Positions 63,474-64,000 of a DNA stretch of 64,000 nt are shown here, piece by piece; within the stretch, counting starts at the first letter, position 1, and the number at the start of each line of letters is the position of its first letter. The translations under genes and the position numbers were made by a program. This stretch comes from Alphaproteobacteria bacterium (lineage in GTDB: Bacteria; Pseudomonadota; Alphaproteobacteria; RF32; CAG-239): the NCBI GenBank assembly GCA_015062235.1, contig SUUZ01000002.1, forward strand, positions 161,418 to 225,417, read 5' to 3'. A model generated the notes under the pieces. That model was not told the origin of the DNA and did no database searches. It saw only the letters and a list, made by a program, of their open reading frames with translations.

Positions 63474-64000
63474 TGGCGGGAGTGACGGGGCTTTTCTTGC
63501 TCATAAGCTCTGCTTTTAGCAATCGCTAACTCGCTTCGGTCACTCGTTTTGTAATATTCGTTTCGCTTCGTTTTATCTTGCTCACTCATTAACAAAACTT
63601 CGCCATCGGCGCTAAAAACAACATTTTGAGGTTGTTTTTAGCTTGATGCCCGCGACCAAGGTCGCTTTAGTTCGAGCGCGGAACTCCATGCCATTAAAAA
63701 AACCGCCATCACAGGCGGTTGTTTTAATGGCGGGAGTGACGGGGCTTTTCTTGCTCATAAGCTCTGCTTTTAGCAATCGCTAACTCGCTTCGGTCACTCG
63801 TTTTGTAATATTCGTTTCGCTTCGTTTTATCTTGCTCACTCATTAACAAAACTTCGCCATCGGCGCTAAAAACAACATTTTGAGGTTGTTTTTAGCTTGA
63901 TGCCCGCGACCAAGGTCGCTTTAGTTCGAGCGCGGAACTCCATGCCATTAAAAAAACCGCCATCACAGGCGGTTGTTTTAATGGCGGGAGTGACGGGGCT
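63463..64000. repeat. 254-bp tandem direct repeat (two full copies plus start of a third)
   Basis: 63463-63716 and 63717-63970 are identical by eye; a third copy begins at 63971 and runs off the window. The unit is richer in G and C than its surroundings and holds no long frame. Each unit contains a hairpin AACCGCC...GGCGGTT (63701-63720 and 63955-63974) followed by GTTTT, which would terminate the ATPase transcript. Confidence 0.92.
63701..63726 (+). terminator. Terminator within tandem repeat unit
   Basis: A 7-bp GC-rich stem with ATCACA loop followed by GTTTTA; it is repeated 254 bp downstream. Confidence 0.6.

Noticed and set aside
1..64000. CRISPR array or cas genes
   Set aside because: No series of regularly spaced short direct repeats and no Cas-like protein; the only tandem array has contiguous 254-bp units.

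Overview
The window reads as a low-GC chromosome segment of a host-associated alphaproteobacterium, of the kind known mainly from gut metagenomes. This rests on several signs: amiC, mrcA and prfB in a row, divergent from rne; an RNase E whose S1 domain is split by a long charged insert; a FlgJ without muramidase domain; FlaF-type proteins; and a molybdopterin-binding/MobA-like fusion. I cannot name the species from sequence alone.

Layout. 1-2100: end of a GT39-type membrane glycosyltransferase, an outer-membrane beta-barrel protein and dUTPase. 2121-9278: one 2385-residue exported cysteine-rich protein made of many C-x-C modules. 9407-16279: glycogen operon glgB-glgX-malQ plus a small unknown gene. 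16525-27706: accessory region with a DUF2934/histone-H1-like protein, a TPR-methyltransferase, a MATE exporter, tRNA-Pro, Nudix and MazG-like housecleaning enzymes, an unexplained transcript candidate, a TIM-barrel epimerase-like protein, two surface-polysaccharide type genes and a truncated surface-protein gene. 27221-36675: cell-envelope and translation cluster on the minus strand (amiC, mrcA, prfB with its +1 frameshift site, an alpha/beta hydrolase, an AsmA/YhdP-like protein, a HAD-like protein). 37167-40999: rne and an M48 peptidase with TPRs. 42480-47298: hflK-hflC-degP-holC divergent from mrp. 47311-59813: flagellar rod, ring and hook-associated genes in two blocks, each preceded by a clear sigma-54 promoter. 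60014-64000: a second small cysteine-rich secreted protein, a long H1-like protein, an AAA/DUF4143 ATPase and a 254-bp tandem repeat.

Most interesting system. The two small cysteine-rich secreted proteins (41125-41988 and 60014-60748) share not only a signal peptide and N-terminal module but about 300 bp of upstream DNA. In each copy a 28-29 bp exact inverted repeat, built on a TTTAAA-CCACCG-TTTAAA core, flanks about 120 bp that contains a TTGCTT-17-TATAAT promoter. At both loci this promoter points away from the gene. This is the architecture of an invertible, phase-variable promoter caught in the OFF orientation. Bases that differ between loci are the same in both repeats of one locus, as expected if the repeats recombine with each other. 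No recombinase gene lies in the window. A third member of the protein family survives only as a 3' fragment at 26986-27236.

Flagellar genes appear to use RpoN. The glycogen, cell-wall, HflKC and RNase E groups are ordinary housekeeping. Dispersed hairpin-containing repeats sit beside the cysteine-rich genes, marking those loci as the plastic part of the region.
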